Shown: piece after piece, positions 25,404-34,978 of the stretch | How positions within the stretch are numbered: the stretch's first letter is position 1 | Layout: every line of letters begins with the position of its first letter | Source of the DNA: Bryobacterales bacterium | GTDB lineage: Bacteria > Acidobacteriota > Terriglobia > Bryobacterales > Bryobacteraceae | Direction of reading: 5' to 3' | Assembly (NCBI GenBank): GCA_026954325.1 | Contig: JAIXKK010000200.1 | Coordinates: forward strand, 105,804 to 169,803 | Length of the DNA stretch: 64,000 nucleotides | Position numbers and translations under genes: made by a program | Notes under the pieces: generated by a model | What the model saw: the letters and a program-made list of their open reading frames with translations, nothing else | Told to the model about the DNA's origin: nothing | The model's database searches: none

Positions 25404-27293
25404 TCAGCGGCCGGCGGCCTGCTTGGCGGGCGCCGGCGGGGCCGTGGATTGCACCACCGCGTCGACTTCTTCCTTATTCAGCGTTTCCTTGCGCATGAGT
25501 TCCGATGCCAGGTGATTGAGTTGGTCATCCCGCTCCCTCAGGATCGACTCCGCCCGTTCGAAGGCTGCGTCCACAATCCGTTTGCTTTCCTCGTCGATAA
25601 TCCTCGCCGTCGTGTCGCTGTAGTTCCTCTCCTCCGTGGTGAACATTGACTTGAGGAAAGGGGACGCGAGCGGGCGGCCGTAGGTCAGCTTTCCAAGTTG
25701 CCCGCTCATCCCGAACCGGGTCACCATTTGTCTGGCGAGTTCTGACGCCCGGTCGAGGTCATCAGCAGCCCCGGTGGACACGACGCCATTGTATTGAATC
25801 TCTTCCGCGGCGCGTCCGCCCATCAACACCGTGATCCGGTCTTCAAGCTCCGGCTGCGTCATGAGAAACCGCTCTTCGGTCGGCAACTGCAACGTGTATC
25901 CCAGCGCGCCGATGGAGCGGGGAATGATTGATACGCGGTGAACGGGGTCGGCATGTTGCACGGACAAAGCCACCAGCGTGTGACCGGATTCGTGATAGGC
26001 GATCCGCTCCTTCTCCGCCGGCGTCATGACGCGCCGCTTCTTTTCGAGGCCCAGCATGACCCGGTCGATCGCCTCCTCCATATCCCGCAGTTCCACGCTG
26101 TTGGAGCCCCGGCGGACGGCAAGCAGCGCCGACTCGTTTACAATATTGGCGAGATCGGCCCCCGCCATGCCGGGTGTTCGCGCGGCGATAATTCCCAGAT
26201 CCACGTCCGGCGCCATGTGAATCTTGCGGGCATGCACCTGTAGGATTTCCTCCCTGCCCTTGAGGTCGGGGCGGTCCACCAGCACCTGGCGGTCGAACCG
26301 TCCCGCGCGCAAAAGCGCGGCGTCCAGCACTTCCGGCTGGTTGGTGGCGGCCATCAGGATGACGCCTTCCGATGTGTCGAAACCATCCACTTCGGCAAGC
26401 AACTGGTTCAGCGTCTGCTCGCGCTCTTCATTGCTGAAGCCGATGCCGCGGCCTGAGGTGCGGGACTTGCCGATCGCATCCAGTTCGTCGATGAACACGA
26501 TGCACGGCGCTTTTTGCTTCGCCTGTTCGAACAGGTCACGAACCCGGGCCGCTCCCACGCCGACGAACATCTCTACAAATTCGGATCCGGAAATGGAGAA
26601 AAAGGCTACCCCCGCTTCTCCAGCAACCGCCTTCGCCAGCAGTGTCTTGCCGGTGCCTGGGGGCCCTACCAGCAGCACCCCTTTGGGAATACGTCCCCCG
26701 AGCGCCTGATAGCGGGCCGGGCGCCGGAGGAAATCGACAATCTCGAGCAATTCGGTCTTGGCCTCATCCACGCCGGCGACGTCGGCAAAGGTAACCTTGA
26801 CGCGGCTGGACTGGTCGTATATCTTGGCCCGGTTCCTCCCGAACGTCATGGCCCCGCCGCCCTGGCGCAGCCGCCGCATCCCAAACACGTAGACCAGGCC
26901 GATGATCAGCAACGGGAGCATCCAGCCCAGAAGGCCCCAAATCCAGGCGTTGCGCTCGATATGGCCGGTAACCTTGATCTGACGCTCTTCGAGTTCCTTG
27001 AGGAGACTGGTGTCATCAATGCCCGGCAGTCGCGTGGCAATGATGCGCTCCTCCGGCGCAGGCTCTCCTTTCTTCTTCGCCGTATCCGGCTTCTTCACTC
27101 CGATCAGATCCTGATCAGTGATTTCCACCGCGGAGAGTTTCCCCGCCCGTACCTGGGCCAGAAACTCCGTGTAGGACACACGTTGCGGAGCGATACTTCC
27201 AAGCCCCATGGTCCCCGCATACAAAAGGGCCACAAGAATTAACAGATTGACTACCGGAAAAAGCCACTGCCGCTGACGTACAGGATTGTTCAT
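25404..27293 (-). CDS. ftsH: ATP-dependent zinc metalloprotease FtsH
   Basis: A 629-residue membrane AAA+ protease that degrades misfolded membrane proteins and regulatory substrates. Order of parts: cytoplasmic start, membrane segment (about 10-30), periplasmic domain (about 35-115), second membrane segment (about 120-140), AAA+ module with Walker A GPPGTGKT near residue 210, Walker B CIVFIDELDAIGK, the second region of homology (AATNQPEVLDAALLRAGRFD), and the M41 zinc site HESGH near residue 434. Length is normal. It is monocistronic between a sugar isomerase gene and a pseudogene. Confidence 0.97.
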   Translation of the reverse strand: MNNPVRQRQWLFPVVNLLILVALLYAGTMGLGSIAPQRVSYTEFLAQVRAGKLSAVEITDQDLIGVKKPDTAKKKGEPAPEERIIATRLPGIDDTSLLKELEERQIKVTGHIERNAWIWGLLGWMLPLLIIGLVYVFGMRRLRQGGGAMTFGRNRAKIYDQSSRVKVTFADVAGVDEAKTELLEIVDFLRRPARYQALGGRIPKGVLLVGPPGTGKTLLAKAVAGEAGVAFFSISGSEFVEMFVGVGAARVRDLFEQAKQKAPCIVFIDELDAIGKSRTSGRGIGFSNEEREQTLNQLLAEVDGFDTSEGVILMAATNQPEVLDAALLRAGRFDRQVLVDRPDLKGREEILQVHARKIHMAPDVDLGIIAARTPGMAGADLANIVNESALLAVRRGSNSVELRDMEEAIDRVMLGLEKKRRVMTPAEKERIAYHESGHTLVALSVQHADPVHRVSIIPRSIGALGYTLQLPTEERFLMTQPELEDRITVLMGGRAAEEIQYNGVVSTGAADDLDRASELARQMVTRFGMSGQLGKLTYGRPLASPFLKSMFTTEERNYSDTTARIIDEESKRIVDAAFERAESILRERDDQLNHLASELMRKETLNKEEVDAVVQSTAPPAPAKQAAGR

Positions 27294-27660
27294 ATCCTTC
27301 CTTCCGTCCTCGAGCCCAGTGCATCGTCCCGAAACCCTCGGCCCCAGCGATCAGCGGCCAGCCGGGCCGGCTTGGCCGGAAGCCGGGCACTGATAGCCAG
27401 GTGCGGAAACGTCACACAATTCCAAATGGGCGCACTAAGCACGGGAAAGGCATATTCCCTCTACCATTGTATCTGTGATTGGCAAGATACTCGCCATGCG
27501 TAACTACTGAGTAAGAAATGCCTGGGGATAGCCGGATCACTCGGTCACACGCCCTGTTTCGAGTGGCGGCCGCATGCCCGCTAAACTGGAATATGCCATC
27601 AAGATTAACGCAACCGGCGTTCCTGGCGAGAAGATTGCTCAAGCAAAAGAAGGAGCTTCC
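27294..27660. other. Intergenic region upstream of ftsH, no gene recognised
   Basis: This stretch separates ftsH and the rightward pseudogene. It contains a GC-rich imperfect palindrome near 27358-27395 (GCCGGCTTGGCCGGAAGCCGG). AAGGAG at about 27650 is the ribosome binding site of the pseudogene. No gene or RNA is recognised. Confidence 0.4.
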
Positions 27661-28433
27661 GTGAACCCGTTTCTGGCGAGACGGCTACGCGAAGTGGCTG
27701 ATCTGTTGGCCCAGCAGGATGAAAACCCTTCCGGCTCCAGGCCTATCGGAACGCGGCGCGCCGGATCGAATCGTATGCCGGGCCGGTCGAGGAGTTGTAT
27801 GCGCGCGAAGGCGAGGAGGGGCTGAAGCAGAGGCTCGGAATCGGGGAGCGGCTCGCCTCCTCCCTATCGGAACTCATCCAGACGGGCAAGCTCAGGCTGC
27901 TGGATCGTCTGCGCGGGGAAACCGATCCGGAAAAGCTGCTGGCGACTGTTCCCGGCATTGGCGCTCTATGGGCGGCCCGGCGGCATCGGGAACACCATAT
28001 TTCCTGTTTGGAAGCTCGCACAGGGCCCGCCGGCCCACCATTTGAGGAAGCATGCGCCTGGACAGGCCTCCCCGGCGAATCCCGGCGCCGTTTGAAAACG
28101 TGCCGGTCGAGGAACTGCTCGACGTGGACCGGGAGTACCGCGAACGCGCCGCGGCAAACACGCTTCCGAAGATCGCTCCCAAACGTATGAATCCGGCCCA
28201 TGAGGCGTGGCTTCCCATTCTGCACACGGACCGGGCGAACCGCCACTACACGGCGCTCTTCTCCAACACCCCGCGAGCCCATCAGTTAGGCATGACGAAG
28301 GATTGGGTGGTGCTCTATTGTGACGGCGACAGGGGCGAGCGCCGGTGGATGGTGGTTACCGGGACCAGCGGCAGACTCGCCGGCCGCGGAGTGGTTCGGG
28401 GCAGAGAGCGGGAATGTGAGGCCGCCGCCCTCG
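27661..28433 (+). pseudogene. Frameshifted helix-hairpin-helix DNA-binding protein (PolX N-terminal-like)
   Basis: Pieces of one protein lie in different frames. Frame A from GTG 27661 gives NPFLARRLREVADLLAQQDENP. Frame B continues with FRLQAYRNAARRIESYAGPVEELY and runs through LLATVPGIG. The end (VPVEELLDVDREYRERAAAN to VVRGRERECEA) is in frame C. The N-terminal part is the helix-hairpin-helix domain seen at the start of family X polymerases; the C-terminal part (HYTALFSNTPRAHQLG, WVVLYCDGDRGE) belongs to conserved stand-alone proteins of about 270 residues in soil bacteria. One base is missing near 27730, and a larger disturbance lies around 27975-28050. Function of the intact family is unknown, possibly DNA repair. 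Confidence 0.78.
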
Positions 28434-28436
28434 CAT

Positions 28437-30197
28437 CTACGGCAGGCTGACCACCGGCAGGACGATATGCGACTTGGCGGCGCTCGAGTGAAACACCGTC
28501 TGCCGCGCGACTCTTACCGTGCCGGACGCGCCCAGATCTTCTCCCGTATTCGGATTGCGGTCATATTGCGGGAAGTTGCTGCTGGTGACGTCCACCCGGA
28601 TGCGATGGCCGGGCTGAAACACATTCGCCGTCCCGCGCATGTCGATCTCCAGTTCGTAGGCGCGGTTCGGCTCCAGTAGATCCATCTTGTCCAGCCCCTT
28701 GTGAAAGCGCGCCCGCAGGATCCCTTCCGCGATGTTCCACGCCGTACCATCCGGATAAACGTCCACCAGCTTGATCATGAAGTCCGTGTCGCGGCCATCG
28801 GTCGCCGCGTACAGTTTCATCTTCACGGGTCCGGCAATCGCCAGCGGATCCTTCAGGATCTCGCTGGTGTAAACGAGCACATCGTGGCGCGATTCCACCG
28901 GCCGCTGGTCGCGAGGCCCCGTGGGGAAAGGAGCCCCGCAGCAATCGTTGCCGCCCAGGCTCGGGACAGGGTTGTTCGGATCATAGACGAACCTGTCCGC
29001 CTCCGCGCCGGAGGGCGCCTCGAACTGAAGCTTTCCGTCTCCCCGCATCGAGTTGGCATTGCCGCCGCTTGCCAGGTACACCGGAGTGAACTTCGTGCCG
29101 GGGACCGGCCAATCCTCATATTGAACCCACTTGTTCACCCCCATGAGGAATAGCTCCACCGGCGGTTCGCGATCGATTCCGTTGTCGATCCCCTTCAGGT
29201 AATGGTCATTCCAGCGCAGTTCCATATCGAACAACGAGCGCATCGCCCGCGGCCCGAAATCAATGTCGCCGTATTTCTGGCTGGCGCCGTGGCCCCAGGG
29301 CCCGATGATCATCTTCGCGCCTTTCCGCGCGGCCTCGGTGGCGCCCTTCGCCCGCAACCCCGTATAGCCATTCAATGTCCCGCCCAGCAGCAGGTCGAAC
29401 CATCCGCCGAAGGTGTGGGCCGGAACCTTCACTGCCTGGAACCGTTCCTCATCGCTGATGGCGCGCCAGTAGCTGTCGTAGCTCTGATGCCGCAGCCAGT
29501 CGCGAAAGAATCCAACCTTCTGTCCGGAGGACTCCGGGTCAATGCGGTTCAGCGGCAAAGTCCAGATGATGTTCTCGTACTTCAGTTCCTCCGGCGCGTA
29601 GGACTCCGTGTGCCAGTACTGCGGATTCATGATGCGGTTCGGCATGCGCACCACGCCCCAGCCGAGCGCCAGCGCGAGTTTGAAGGCCCCGCCGTGGAAG
29701 AAGGTGTTGTGGTAGATGCTGGTGGAGGCTAGAACGGGAAAGACGGCCGTCAGATGCGGCGGCGCCATGGTAGCCGCCTGCCATTGAACATGGCCCAGGT
29801 AAGATCCTCCGTGCATGCCGACTTTGCCGTTCGACCACGGCTGGCGCGCCGCCCACTCCACCGTGTCATATCCGTCGTTGGCTTCATTGCGGAAGGGGTC
29901 CCAGGCGCCCTCGGATTCATAGCGGCCGCGCACATCCTGAACCACCACCGCATAGCCGTGCTGGGCGAAAGCGATAACGGCTGGATGCATGCCGTCGCGC
30001 TGCACCCCGTAAGGCGTGCGGGTGATGATAGTGGGAAACCGCCCTTCCCTTCGCGGCCGGTACACGTCGGCGTACAGCTTCACCCCATCCCGCATGGGGA
30101 CGGCGACATGGCCTTCAACCCGGATGGTTTCGGAGATAGCCTGCCCGAGCCCGGGTTGCGCGGCCAGCATCAGAAAAAGAAAAGTTCGTCCCTTCAT
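28437..30197 (-). CDS. CocE/NonD family serine hydrolase
   Basis: A 586-residue secreted alpha/beta hydrolase of the cocaine esterase / X-Pro dipeptidyl-peptidase (S15) family. A signal peptide ends near residue 20 (GLGQA). The nucleophile Ser132 is in GMHGGSYLG, the oxyanion region near TRTPYGVQRDG is typical, and the C-terminal jelly-roll domain (from about 370, with FHKGLDKMDLLEPNRAYELEIDM) is complete. Family members cleave esters, acyl-peptides or glutaryl amides. It is the last gene of a leftward run that also holds an M20 peptidase, an aminotransferase and a GntR regulator; together they suggest use of an amide- or peptide-like compound. Confidence 0.88.
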   Translation of the reverse strand: MKGRTFLFLMLAAQPGLGQAISETIRVEGHVAVPMRDGVKLYADVYRPRREGRFPTIITRTPYGVQRDGMHPAVIAFAQHGYAVVVQDVRGRYESEGAWDPFRNEANDGYDTVEWAARQPWSNGKVGMHGGSYLGHVQWQAATMAPPHLTAVFPVLASTSIYHNTFFHGGAFKLALALGWGVVRMPNRIMNPQYWHTESYAPEELKYENIIWTLPLNRIDPESSGQKVGFFRDWLRHQSYDSYWRAISDEERFQAVKVPAHTFGGWFDLLLGGTLNGYTGLRAKGATEAARKGAKMIIGPWGHGASQKYGDIDFGPRAMRSLFDMELRWNDHYLKGIDNGIDREPPVELFLMGVNKWVQYEDWPVPGTKFTPVYLASGGNANSMRGDGKLQFEAPSGAEADRFVYDPNNPVPSLGGNDCCGAPFPTGPRDQRPVESRHDVLVYTSEILKDPLAIAGPVKMKLYAATDGRDTDFMIKLVDVYPDGTAWNIAEGILRARFHKGLDKMDLLEPNRAYELEIDMRGTANVFQPGHRIRVDVTSSNFPQYDRNPNTGEDLGASGTVRVARQTVFHSSAAKSHIVLPVVSLP

Positions 30198-30244
30198 GAG
30201 AGGACGAGGATATCAGACTGCGACGGACCTCGCAGCGCCCGCCT

Positions 30245-32017
30245 TCAACTATCAAGCCCGAGTTTCCGGCGGCCCTCCGGAGTGAGCCGGTTGGAATTCC
30301 ACCCCGGCTCCCAGGTCTGCTCCACCACCACCTTCCGCACGCCGGGAACTTTCATCAACTGCTGGCGCACGGGAGTCGTGTTCCCGCCGGAACCATAGGT
30401 GAAATACCCAAGTAGAGGCCGGCCGCGGTGAGGCATGGTCATCACTACATGCACCACGTCGCCGCGGACGCGAATGTCGTAGACCAGGCCAAGGTCCACC
30501 ACATTGATGTCCGAAGCGTAGAGTTGTTCGTCCTTGCACCCGCCGAGCGCGTCCCACAAGGCTTTCTTCGAGATGGGACTATCACCCGCCTCGCCCGGCC
30601 GCGCGAGTTGTCCCCCCTGTTCTCTCGAGGCGCTTCCATGATTCGCCAAGGCGGAAATCTGATAGGGATTCAGCAGCCGGTGGCGCAAGTCCTCCAACTG
30701 CCGCGGACCTTCTTTCGTGGGGAAGGGAATCGCCACATAGGCGTTCTTCTGGTGCAGTACGGCGCCCGCCGGAACGTTCTTCACCGGCAGTGGATAGCGG
30801 CTCCAGACGTGGCCATGCCAGCGGTAGTACATCATGGGTGAGCCGGAATGCTTCAACTCCGGCAATCCCTCCCCGCGGTGCTCCAGGAACAGCGCGAGGA
30901 ACGAATCCTTGCTGACGCTATTGCAGAATCCGACAGCCCAGATGTTGTCCGCGAACTCGGGAGCCACCGGTCCGGTGCGGAGTTTGCCATCCGGCCCCAT
31001 CCACAGAATATCCGTGAAGGATTGTCCGGAAAACACCCACTCGTCGTCGCGCAGCGCATCCACCTCCACATCCTTCAGCGCCGTCATCGTGCCGGTTTTA
31101 TGGAACCATGGCAGGCCGGAGTAGAACCGGTACTCGACATCCACGTGAATCCGCGCCGGCGAGAAGACCGGATGCACGGGAGAATACGGAAAGCCCCATC
31201 TGCGGACAATGGTGCACAGCGGACCGCGCACCACTTCGTAATCCGGGCACGTCTCCCACAGCGTAATGCGGAGCTTTTGCAGCCGCCCGGAAGTTACGTA
31301 ATCGTGAGCCCAGTCGATCCCCGGCGGCTCGCCGTGCCCTTCTCCGCCCGCGAACAATTCCAGCCCGTGTTCGCGCTTGATCGTCAAACGTTCGAGTTGG
31401 CCCATCTGGCGCGAAAGCTTCGCGCGGAAGAAATCGTTCTCGATGTCGAGGCCGTAGCCTTCGCCCCGTGCTTCGAGATCGCTGGCGTACTGCGGCAGTT
31501 CAGCGTCCGGATTGCCGTAGAAGATGAGGTAGCTCTGCCGCTGGTGGGCCGCCCCGCCGGCAAGGAAGAGAACCTTGCCGAGCCGCTCCTGTCCGCGCCG
31601 GATCTCGCCGAACACCTGGCAGGGGACCTCGCGCAACTCCCCGTCCGCAATGCGCGCCACGCGAACTTCCCTTGCCAGGGAATCGGCGTGGTCAGCGGCC
31701 ACCCGCAGCGTGAGTTCGACGGGCTCGGGCGGCCGGTTCTGTCCCGCGGTCTCATCGAGCGCGAAGGCCTGGAAGCGGCTCCAACCCTTGGCCCATGCCC
31801 GCCAGGCGGCGGGCAGAGAGTCCACCGTATCCTCCCGGACGCCCGTAACCGGACTTCGAGGATTCTCCTCTTCCGCCTGCGCCTGCATGGCCATGATGCG
31901 CAGCGAATTTGTCAGTGCTCGCGCAACGCGAAAATCATTCCGCTTCCAGGCGGCTTCGAGCAGTTTCATCTTCTGCTCGAAGGTGTCCGTGCGCTCCCAA
32001 TAACCGGACTCACTCAT
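30245..32017 (-). CDS. Large protein with C-terminal MIP18/PaaD-type (DUF59) domain
   Basis: A 590-residue protein with no signal peptide. The last 110 residues form a MIP18/DUF59-like domain, with INVVDLGLVYDIRVRGD around 500-515, then VMTMPHRGRP and an ending EPGWNSNRLTPEGRRKLGL that resembles the C-terminus of PaaD-type assembly factors. The conserved Thr-x-x-x-Cys motif that binds iron-sulphur cluster or partner in MIP18 proteins is replaced by MTMPHRG, so the usual cysteine is missing. The first 450 residues are strand-rich (ELTLRVAADHADSLAREVRV, YLIFYGNPDAELP, IHVDVEYRFYSGLPWFHKTG) and look like a beta-sandwich or lyase-like domain I do not recognise. Normal PaaD is about 160 residues, so this is an unusual fusion. 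It is 21 bases after a GntR regulator gene. Confidence 0.75.
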   Translation of the reverse strand: MSESGYWERTDTFEQKMKLLEAAWKRNDFRVARALTNSLRIMAMQAQAEEENPRSPVTGVREDTVDSLPAAWRAWAKGWSRFQAFALDETAGQNRPPEPVELTLRVAADHADSLAREVRVARIADGELREVPCQVFGEIRRGQERLGKVLFLAGGAAHQRQSYLIFYGNPDAELPQYASDLEARGEGYGLDIENDFFRAKLSRQMGQLERLTIKREHGLELFAGGEGHGEPPGIDWAHDYVTSGRLQKLRITLWETCPDYEVVRGPLCTIVRRWGFPYSPVHPVFSPARIHVDVEYRFYSGLPWFHKTGTMTALKDVEVDALRDDEWVFSGQSFTDILWMGPDGKLRTGPVAPEFADNIWAVGFCNSVSKDSFLALFLEHRGEGLPELKHSGSPMMYYRWHGHVWSRYPLPVKNVPAGAVLHQKNAYVAIPFPTKEGPRQLEDLRHRLLNPYQISALANHGSASREQGGQLARPGEAGDSPISKKALWDALGGCKDEQLYASDINVVDLGLVYDIRVRGDVVHVVMTMPHRGRPLLGYFTYGSGGNTTPVRQQLMKVPGVRKVVVEQTWEPGWNSNRLTPEGRRKLGLDS

Positions 32018-32038
32018 TGCTTGTCCTTCCTCATCGGA

Positions 32039-32683
32039 TTATGATCCGAACAGGCGCAGCATCTGATCGCGGGAGACATTGATATGCTCCGCCATGGCGC
32101 GGCCCGCCTCCTGGACGTTCCTGCCCTCGATGGCGCGTACGATGTCCCGGTGAGGCACCGGACGCGTGTCCCGCTGCGTCGAGAGAACATCCAACCGCCG
32201 GACGTACTGAAGGGTGAGCAGGAGTTGCTCGAGCACCCGCTGGTTCCGCGCAATCTCTCCCAACCGCGCGTGGAACGATTGATTGCCTTTCAGAAACTCG
32301 CTCATGTCCAGATCCATGTGGTCTTCCGCGGCCACAATGTCGCGCAGCGTTTTCACTTCCTCGGCCGTGGCGCTGGCGGCGGCGCGCTCAGCGGTAAAAC
32401 ACTCGAGCAGCTTCCTGTATTCGTAGACTTCGATGATGTCGCGAATGGAAATCGGCGGCAGCATGTAGCCTTTGTGACGGATGCGCTGAATCCATTTCTC
32501 TTGCGAGAGTAGATTGCAGGCTTCGCGAACCGGCGTGCGGGAAGTCTCGCATTGCCGGGCTAACTCCACCTCCGAGAGGAAATCTCCGGGGCGCAGCCGG
32601 CCTTCGAGGATCCAGCCTTTCAGCAGCCGGTAGACTCTTTCCACTTCCCCTTCCCGTTCGGGTAACGCCTTGATGGATACCAT
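32039..32683 (-). CDS. GntR family transcriptional regulator, FCD type
   Basis: A 214-residue regulator. The ATG at 32683 gives the usual N-terminus; the longer frame overlaps the upstream aminotransferase gene. Residues 10-75 are the winged helix-turn-helix (ILEGRLRPGDFLSEVELARQCETSRTPVREACNLL), and the rest is an all-helical FCD ligand domain with EYRKLLECFTAERAA, NQSFHARLGEIARNQ and PHRDIVRAIEGRN, which carry the usual acidic and histidine residues for metal and ligand. FCD regulators usually repress catabolic genes and release DNA on binding a carboxylate. It sits inside the operon it may control. GTATAC palindromes in nearby divergent promoters suit this family. Confidence 0.9.
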   Translation of the reverse strand: MVSIKALPEREGEVERVYRLLKGWILEGRLRPGDFLSEVELARQCETSRTPVREACNLLSQEKWIQRIRHKGYMLPPISIRDIIEVYEYRKLLECFTAERAAASATAEEVKTLRDIVAAEDHMDLDMSEFLKGNQSFHARLGEIARNQRVLEQLLLTLQYVRRLDVLSTQRDTRPVPHRDIVRAIEGRNVQEAGRAMAEHINVSRDQMLRLFGS

Positions 32684-32694
32684 ACGCTTCCGTT

Positions 32695-33822
32695 CTATCG
32701 CGCCGCAATTCGCTGAATGGCTGACAGGCATCGCGCGATGTCTTCTTCTTCGCTGTAGAGATGAACGGAGACGCGGATACGGCCGTCTCCGCCCCATACG
32801 ATCACACCCTTTTCGGCGAGGCGTGCGGCCAGTTGTTGCGGCTGTGGATGCCGGAACGAGACGATGCCGGAAGCAAAGCGCTCCTCCGCGGGCGTCAGCA
32901 ATTCCCACCCCTGCTCCGCCAGGCCATTGCGCAACGCCGCTATCAGTGGACGCAGTTCCTGATCAATCCGCTCCACGCCGGGTTGGAGAATGCATTCCAA
33001 GCCGGCCTTAAGAGCAAAGATGCCGGGGAAATTGGGCATGCCGGCTTGCAGCGAAGCCGCGCCGCGTTTGGGCGTGTACGTCTCGAACCGGCGCGGGTGG
33101 AACAGTTCTTCCAGCGCGAACCAACCCGTCGAGGCGGGCGTAACCAGTTCGCGCAGCCGCGGGGAGGCGTAGACCAGTCCCACACCATGACTCCCGAGCA
33201 GCCATTTGTAGCTGCTGGCGGCGAGCAGGTCGACACCATTCAACGGCGCCGGCACTCGCCCCAGCGCCTGCGTGGCATCGACGCAGAAGAGCGCTCCTAC
33301 GGCATGGGCATGCCCGCCCAGTTGCTCGAGATAGGGAATCCCGGCGCCCGATTTGTAGCTCACCTTGCTGACGGAGACCACCCGGGTGCGTTCCGACAGC
33401 CTTGCCTTCCAATCCTCCAACTCCACTCTGCCGCCGGAGGACGGGACCACCACCACCTTGACCCCCAGGCTTTGCAGCCGCAGCCAGACCACGACATTCG
33501 AGGGAAACTCGAGATCGCAGATGAGGACTTCGTCCCCGGGCCGCCAATGGATGGAGTTCGCGAGCAGGTTGAGGGCTTCGGTGGTGTGCGAAAGGAACGC
33601 GACATTCTCCGCATCCGTGCCGAGCAGGCGCGCGGCTGTGTTTGCGGCCTCCCGCAATTCCTCATAAAGCTTCTTCCTGCCGGGAGTACCCCTGCTCTTC
33701 TCCCGCCAATAGGCGGCGAGCGCCGCTTCCACGGTGAGCGGCGGAATCCCCTCGGCCGCCGTATCGAGGTAGGCGACTCCTTCGGGGAGGGCGAATTGCT
33801 GTTTGTCGATCAGAGACTGCAT
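32695..33822 (-). CDS. Class V PLP-dependent aminotransferase (cysteine desulfurase-like fold)
   Basis: A 375-residue fold I PLP enzyme. The Schiff-base lysine is Lys206 in ASSYKWLLGSHGVG and the cofactor Asp is in FCVDATQALG. It resembles isopenicillin N epimerase and kynureninase-like members rather than housekeeping IscS, as the C-terminal catalytic cysteine loop is absent. It lies between an M20 peptidase (6 bases upstream) and the GntR gene (11 bases downstream), so it probably acts on an amino compound released by that peptidase. It is related in family to the class V enzyme at 7.3 kb but is not a recent duplicate. Confidence 0.87.
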   Translation of the reverse strand: MQSLIDKQQFALPEGVAYLDTAAEGIPPLTVEAALAAYWREKSRGTPGRKKLYEELREAANTAARLLGTDAENVAFLSHTTEALNLLANSIHWRPGDEVLICDLEFPSNVVVWLRLQSLGVKVVVVPSSGGRVELEDWKARLSERTRVVSVSKVSYKSGAGIPYLEQLGGHAHAVGALFCVDATQALGRVPAPLNGVDLLAASSYKWLLGSHGVGLVYASPRLRELVTPASTGWFALEELFHPRRFETYTPKRGAASLQAGMPNFPGIFALKAGLECILQPGVERIDQELRPLIAALRNGLAEQGWELLTPAEERFASGIVSFRHPQPQQLAARLAEKGVIVWGGDGRIRVSVHLYSEEEDIARCLSAIQRIAAR

Positions 33823-33828
33823 GGTCTG

Positions 33829-34977
33829 TTATTGAAACTGTTGTAAGAATCGGACGTAGAACTCGAAGGCCAACTCCACCTGGCTGCACTCGACGTACTC
33901 CACGGCGGCGTGAGCCCGGTCGATGCTGCCGGGGCCGAAGATGATGCTTGGAACGCCCTGTCTTGCCAGTTTGGACGCGTCGCTGCCGTAGGGCACGCCC
34001 TCGGGCTCGCCGGGAAGACCGAGGCTTTTCAATACGTGCCGAGCGGCCTGCACCACCCGTTCGGAAGCGCCGGTCTCCATGGCGGCATCCGCAATCATCG
34101 GCGAACTCATTTCCGTTACGAGGCCCGGATGGCCGCGCCGCAATTCCTCCATCATCCTTCCGGCCTCCGCCCACACCTCGAGCGGGTCCTCGCCGGGAAT
34201 GAGGCGGCGGTCAATGGCGATCTCACAGGAATCCGGCACGAAATTGATCTGCTCCCCGCCGCGGATCAATCCCACATTCAGAGTGGCCGGCCCGAGCAGC
34301 GGGTGCGGTTTCGCGGCGAGCCGCGCCGCCTCGCGCTCAAAGGCCGCAATCACGTGCGTCATCTGCACGATGGCATTGTTGCCCAGATGAGGCTTTGCGC
34401 TGTGTGATGCCTTTCCGATGGTCCGCACCTTCCAGCGCAGCACGCCCTTCGATGCGGCCACGGCCCGGAGTTCGGTGGGCTCGGCAACGATGGCGGCATG
34501 CGCATCGAGGTCCTCGCAAAGCTTCACCACGCCGCGAAACGAGTACTCCTCGTCCACCACCGCGGCAAGCCACACCTCGCACGGCGGCGTGATCCGCTGC
34601 TCGTGGAGATACGCCAGGGCGTGCATCATCGCCGCCAGTCCGGCCTTTGTATCGCACGAACCGCGCCCGTACAGGAGCCCATCCTTGATGACGGGCTCGA
34701 ACGGCGGGATGGTCATGCCCGCGACGGAGACCGTATCCATGTGGGCTTCGAGGATGACGCGCCTCCCTGGTTGGAGTCCGTGGAGGCAGGCGATCACATT
34801 GAACCGTCCGGGCATCACGTCCTGGCGGAAGGTTTCGATGCCGCGGGCGGCGAAGAACCGCTCGACGTAACGCGCAACCTCTTCCTCGGTGACGCCCCCC
34901 TGGTAGGCGGAGTTAATGCTGTTGATGGCGACCAGATCAGAGAGGGTCTGGAGGAGGGGGGTGCTATAATCCAACAT
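33829..34977 (-). CDS. M20 family metallopeptidase (ArgE/DapE/CPG2-like)
   Basis: A 382-residue zinc peptidase or deacylase. I choose the ATG at 34977 (MLDYSTPLLQTLSDLVAINS); the longer open frame reads through the divergent promoter. Metal and catalytic residues are visible: H79 and D81 in EAHMDTVS, D109 in GRGSCDTKAG, and the acidic pair at 143-144 in VVDEEYSF. The dimerisation domain (KASHSAKPHLGNNAIV) is present. No signal peptide, so it is cytoplasmic. Relatives hydrolyse N-acyl amino acids or dipeptides. It is the first gene of the leftward operon, so it takes its promoter from the region shared with the TonB receptor. Confidence 0.9.
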   Translation of the reverse strand: MLDYSTPLLQTLSDLVAINSINSAYQGGVTEEEVARYVERFFAARGIETFRQDVMPGRFNVIACLHGLQPGRRVILEAHMDTVSVAGMTIPPFEPVIKDGLLYGRGSCDTKAGLAAMMHALAYLHEQRITPPCEVWLAAVVDEEYSFRGVVKLCEDLDAHAAIVAEPTELRAVAASKGVLRWKVRTIGKASHSAKPHLGNNAIVQMTHVIAAFEREAARLAAKPHPLLGPATLNVGLIRGGEQINFVPDSCEIAIDRRLIPGEDPLEVWAEAGRMMEELRRGHPGLVTEMSSPMIADAAMETGASERVVQAARHVLKSLGLPGEPEGVPYGSDASKLARQGVPSIIFGPGSIDRAHAAVEYVECSQVELAFEFYVRFLQQFQ

Positions 34978-34978
34978 T

